A DNA stretch of 64,000 nt from Nansenia antarctica. Its lineage: Eukaryota; Chordata; Actinopteri; Argentiniformes; Microstomatidae. This document shows positions 60,622 to 64,000 of the stretch, piece after piece (position 1 is the stretch's first letter; every line of letters starts with the position of its first letter). The position numbers and the translations under genes are program-made. The notes under the pieces were generated by a model. That model made no database searches, was not told the origin of the DNA, and worked only from the letters and a program-made list of their open reading frames with translations. The stretch lies in assembly GCA_963989245.1 (NCBI GenBank), contig OZ022358.1, positions 20,926,883-20,990,882 of the forward strand. Reading direction: 5' to 3'.

Positions 60622-60816
60622 ATGGCAGAAATTGTATTGGACGGACAGTGGGATGATTTTACCAAGCTCTCAGACGAGGAGTTGTCGAGGCAAGGATGAG
60701 TTGATCAGGGGGCTGCGGAAAGAGGATAACGAAAGAATGAACTTAATGGTGGAGCACAGAAAAATTATGAAAGGCGTGAACCAGAGATTACAGGTCCACC
60801 TCCACTCCAAGTGTTG
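60622..60816 (+). pseudogene. CCDC85-like N-terminal fragment, frameshifted
   Basis: The ATG frame reads MAEIVLDGQWDDFTKLSDEE and stops after LSRQG. A second frame from about 60688 continues KDELIRGLRKEDNERMNLMV then EHRKIMKGVNQRLQVHLH before SKC and stop. The pattern DEEL..KxELIRxLR...LMxEHxxxMKxVNxRLQxHL resembles the coiled-coil start of CCDC85 proteins. It is broken and truncated. Identity is from memory of the family and needs a search. Confidence 0.45.
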
Positions 60817-61376
60817 AACACTTTGCGAACACTTTGCTTAATGCCTCTATATCACAAATGTACATTTGACAAGTAAGTAAGCTAGCTAGCTATGATTGGA
60901 AACAAAGTAGTATCCAGTTATAGAATTATATTTATCACTACTTTGGCTGATAAAGTGGGTTGTGGAGGGTTTGTTTGTTTGTTATTCTGTAACATTAGCG
61001 GAGTGAAATTAGCATGCTAGCAGGTGTTTTAATATAAAATGGCCATGCCAACATAAAAGCTATAGTTGCCTTGTGAGCCTGCATCAACCTTATTGCTATT
61101 CAAGTGCCAGAAGATTATGTCTTCCCAATTTATGATACACATTAATCTGTGGTAGTGAGCACACAGGGAGGGGTGGAATGTCCGGAATGTGCGCGTTTGG
61201 TAGACATGATTACATAACCCGGACACATTTTGGCACTCAAGACACTATTTGCCATGACAGCACCCCTCCTCCACCACCACCATCAATGCAATACTATCCT
61301 CTGATCGATTGCTACTATTCCCTCTGCGTGGCTGGTTCATCATCACCGACTTCACAATCTCCTGATATGCCTGGTA
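60817..61376. other. Unassigned sequence
   Basis: AT-rich, no ORF of note, no recognisable repeat. A short CACCCCTCCTCCACCACC tract lies at 61261-61278. Confidence 0.4.
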
Positions 61377-61789
61377 ATATTGTAGCGAACGGGAATCTTC
61401 TAGTGTAACTCGCCCCATGCGGGAGTCGAACCCCGACCTCCCACATAACCGACGGCCGCGCATGGTTAGCGCGGTCGTCGGTTATGCGGGAGATCGGGGT
61501 TCGATTCCTGCATGGGGCGAGTTACACTACCAAGTCTCCGTTCGCTACACTGGTGTCAGAAAGTTGGGATGGAAGGAAGGCCATCGGAGAGCGTGTCCAA
61601 GTGAGGGACTTGACATAGTGAAGCGTGAGGGCACGCTTTCCCGAACGGTGAGGATAGTGTAACGATCCTGTATGAGGCCCCGTTAACAGCTCCTCCAAGG
61701 GAGTTAACTCTCTTGGTCTAATGGTTAGCGCGGGGTTCGACTCCCGCATGGGGCGAGTTACACTAGAAGATTCCCGTTCGCTACAATAT
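61377..61789. mobile_element. tRNA-like element with perfect 58-bp inverted ends
   Basis: Arms 61377-61434 and 61732-61789 are exact reverse complements. Each contains GGGGTTCGACTCCCGC (B-box-like) and GGTTAGCGCGG (tRNA-Glu-like A-box area) is nearby. A third tRNA-like copy (61469-61556) pairs with an extended left arm over about 80 bases around a 7-base loop. CTGGTGTCAGAAAGTTGGGA at 61550 looks like the primer-binding-site leader of fish LTR retroelements. Confidence 0.6.
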
Positions 61790-61910
61790 ATAGTTGTGTT
61801 TGCAACAATGAATTCAAGTGGTGATACAGCAAATAAAGTGATGTGTTCATTTGGTTTTACTACAAAGCATTACGTTTAGTGCAGATCCAGCACATACAAT
61901 TGTGGTATTC

Positions 61911-62084
61911 TGTAGTAAGAAAGTAGTTAGGAAAGAATGAGACCGGGAGACACGCAGCTGCTGTTCACTTCGCACGTTTATTCAACTCCTTGTTCTTCAC
62001 ATCCGTCAGTGCCTACATCACTTCCGTCACTGCATACATCACTAGCATACTAGCGCCCACTGGCGGTATAAACAGGACACAACA
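61911..62084 (-). repeat. 3' LTR of Ty3/gypsy element
   Basis: On the minus strand it runs TGTTGTGTCCTG ... TTTCTTACTACA, about 174 bases, starting TG and ending CA. It is preceded by a polypurine tract AAGAAAGGGGGAAA (complement at 62085-62098). It has AATAAA on the minus strand near 61972. The 5' LTR would lie beyond the window, so identity between LTRs cannot be checked. Confidence 0.65.
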
Positions 62085-62329
62085 TTTCCCCCTTTCTTAA
62101 AGGAATTACAGTACTCAAAGAAGGCAATATTCTGTAGACTGGTGTCAGTACAATTGAAATAAAATGAAATCTAAGGAAATGAAAATGAATGAATCAGCAG
62201 AATGAATAACAACAATAAACAGTTTATGACAGTGAAACATGAAATGAACATTCACTTTTGTCATTGCATTGTAGGACCTTTTTGTACTAAGTTAGAACCG
62301 TGTTCTATCCTACCCTTTTAGTACGTTCT

Positions 62330-64000
62330 CTACGGCACAAAGTCTACCAGCCACCTAGGTGGGTTTCTGACTCTAAGGTTCCTTCTTGGACCTGGTTCAT
62401 TAAACACATTCTCTGTCTCGGGCACCATGAACTCCTCTAGCTCAATCTCCTTTTCACCACTGGTGCCAGACAGAGCATCCTTGGGGAAGCGTGTAAGCTT
62501 GGATGCATTCCATTTTCGACCATCACTGAGCAGGTATGTATTCTGTCCTGCTTTACTAACTACTGTCAGCGGTTCTGTGAATCTTGATGATCCCTTTTTT
62601 ACATGCTCCGGTCTGCGGACACGTACGGTGTCATTCACTTGGAACATGGGCACTTTCGCTCCCCTCATTCTGTCTGTGTACTCCTTACTCTCCTGTTGCT
62701 TGCGTCTCACTGTCTCCTGCACTTTCTCATGTGACTTAATTTGTTGTGAGACAGGGAGGACATTTAGTTTTGTACGCATCTTTCTGTTCCTCAGCAACTC
62801 AAAGGGAGTAGCTCCTGTAGTAGCATGCGGCGTAGCGCGATAGTTCAGTAAGAACTCTGTTACTGCATGTTTCCATGGCTTGTGCATTCTCTCAGCCGTC
62901 TGGATACACTCTTTGAGAACTCGATTAAATCTCTCAATAGCCCCGTTGGCTCTTGGATAATAAACACTGGAACGCAGGTGCTTTATCTCTCTCTCTCCCA
63001 GAAAGCTTGCAAAAGCATGGGAGGTAAACTGACATCCGTTGTCAGAGACCAGGAAGGAAGGGTTACCTTCACGACTAAACACTGTAGTCAAGAAGCTAAT
63101 AACCGCCTCTGTAGTTACCGTAGAGACAAACGCCACCTCTGGCCACTTACTGTAATAGTCTGTGAGTGTAATAGCATAACGGCAGTCCCATGTCGCACAG
63201 TCAAAGGGACCAACAATGTCAATGGCCACCTTCTCCCATGGTCCACCTGGCAGTTCCACTGGGGTAAGTGGTGCAGGCGCAGTTTTGGCTGTTTTGTCAT
63301 TGTATTGACAGGGTACACATGAGCCTACTAATGTCTGGACACATCTGTCCATTTGCGGCCACCAATATAGCTCTCGTAGTCTCTGTTTAGTACGCACTAT
63401 TCCCTGATGCGCTTCATGAGCTAAGTTTACCACTTTAGACCGTAGTGTAGTAGGAACAACCACACGGTCGGGGCCTCTCATGACAAGTAGTTCATCCACA
63501 GCCAGTTCATCTCTCACTCTAAAATATGGAGCAAGTTCCTTTGTCACATTCTTACTGCATTTTGGCCAACCTTTCTGTATCTGCTGTCTCAGTTGAGTCA
63601 GTTCAGGACAGGCCTCACAGGCAGCAGTGAACTCGGTCACAGATATGGCATGTGAGGAACCTGTGAACACAGTAGCCACCATGTCTGGCTCCTCCTCCAC
63701 CTCTCCTGTCGAAGGCAGAGGGAGTCTGGACAAGCAGTCAGCAGTCACATTACGTTTCCCTGGATGGTAAGTGACATCCTAAGTAAAGCATAGTAGACGT
63801 GCAGACCATCTCGCTATTCTCAGACCTGCGCGACCCGTACCCCTGGAAGTGAGTAGGGTTGTCAACGCTTGGTGGTCTGTGCGTAGGACAAAACGATGTC
63901 CCCACAGGTAGGTTCTCCACCTTTCCACCGCCCAAACGCATGCCAGCGCCTCACGCTCGACGGTAGAGTACTTTCTCTCTGCAGGAGAAAGTGTCCTGGA
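62330..64000 (-). pseudogene. Ty3/gypsy pol: RNase H end and integrase
   Basis: From the window edge the minus strand reads RNase H (SPAERKYSTVEREALA, TDHQALTTLL), then an in-frame TAG at 63780-63782. It then stays open from 63748 to 62330 (472 residues). Integrase has the HHCC zinc finger (HEAHQGIVRTKQRL...CVPCQ), the catalytic Asp in AIDIVGPF, Asp in VSDNGCQF and Glu in NGAIERFN. Then comes a C-terminal GPY/F-like part (SRFTEPLTVV...YLLSDG). The single stop suggests a rather young but defective copy; gag and RT lie outside. Confidence 0.88.

Noticed and set aside
61464..61530. Functional tRNA gene
   Set aside because: B-box and part of the A-box are present, but it lies in multiple inverted copies and I cannot fold a full cloverleaf with a proper anticodon arm.

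Overview
This is a teleost (ray-finned fish) genomic window. It has spliced vertebrate genes, dense CA/CT/GT microsatellites, tRNA-derived SINEs, L2-like LINEs, Tc1 remnants and Ty3/gypsy sequence. It covers the eln-limk1 gene pair, neighbours in human 7q11.23 (Williams-Beuren region), in the same order, followed by an unrecognised gene and a transposon-rich tail. Every gene model was read by eye from the sequence: splice sites, phase and motifs. No alignment was run.

Positions 1069-37492 (+) hold an elastin (tropoelastin) gene. I can chain 67 coding exons, from a signal-peptide exon to the diagnostic C-terminus with two Cys and a basic RRRK end. Nearly every internal exon is phase 1-1 and a multiple of three. 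The model sums to 10,164 nt (about 3,387 residues), several times mammalian tropoelastin (roughly 700-800 residues). The size comes from tandem growth at several scales: coding minisatellites in exons, a two-exon cassette (short KARKYG cross-link exon plus long Gly/Pro exon) present seven times at 12509-21433, and a duplicated exon pair near the 3' end. LINE pieces sit inside two cassette units. An acidic, Ser/Thr/Ile-rich run of very small exons (24751-30072) separates two elastin-like halves.

Positions 37493 to about 39017 are the eln 3' UTR. Positions 39.2-42 kb hold a decayed L2-like LINE. Positions 42386-52969 (+) hold limk1: a short first exon, half of LIM1, LIM2, PDZ and the kinase domain. 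Three things are odd. The first zinc module of LIM1 is not found. The activation segment carries an in-frame array of sixteen 15-bp units (STVVP). The C-terminus has a His/Asn/Gln-rich tail.

Positions 53.5-54.1 kb hold a MITE with an amplified internal 26-bp satellite; a simpler copy lies in an eln intron. At 54255 a new gene of unknown identity starts (MDSDEQ...). It has one 230-nt exon and three further tandem in-phase 258-nt exons, one unit interrupted by a LINE. The end of the window holds a broken CCDC85-like fragment (60.6 kb), a tRNA-like giant inverted repeat (61.4-61.8 kb), and the 3' part of a Ty3/gypsy element on the minus strand (LTR, integrase, RNase H with a stop).
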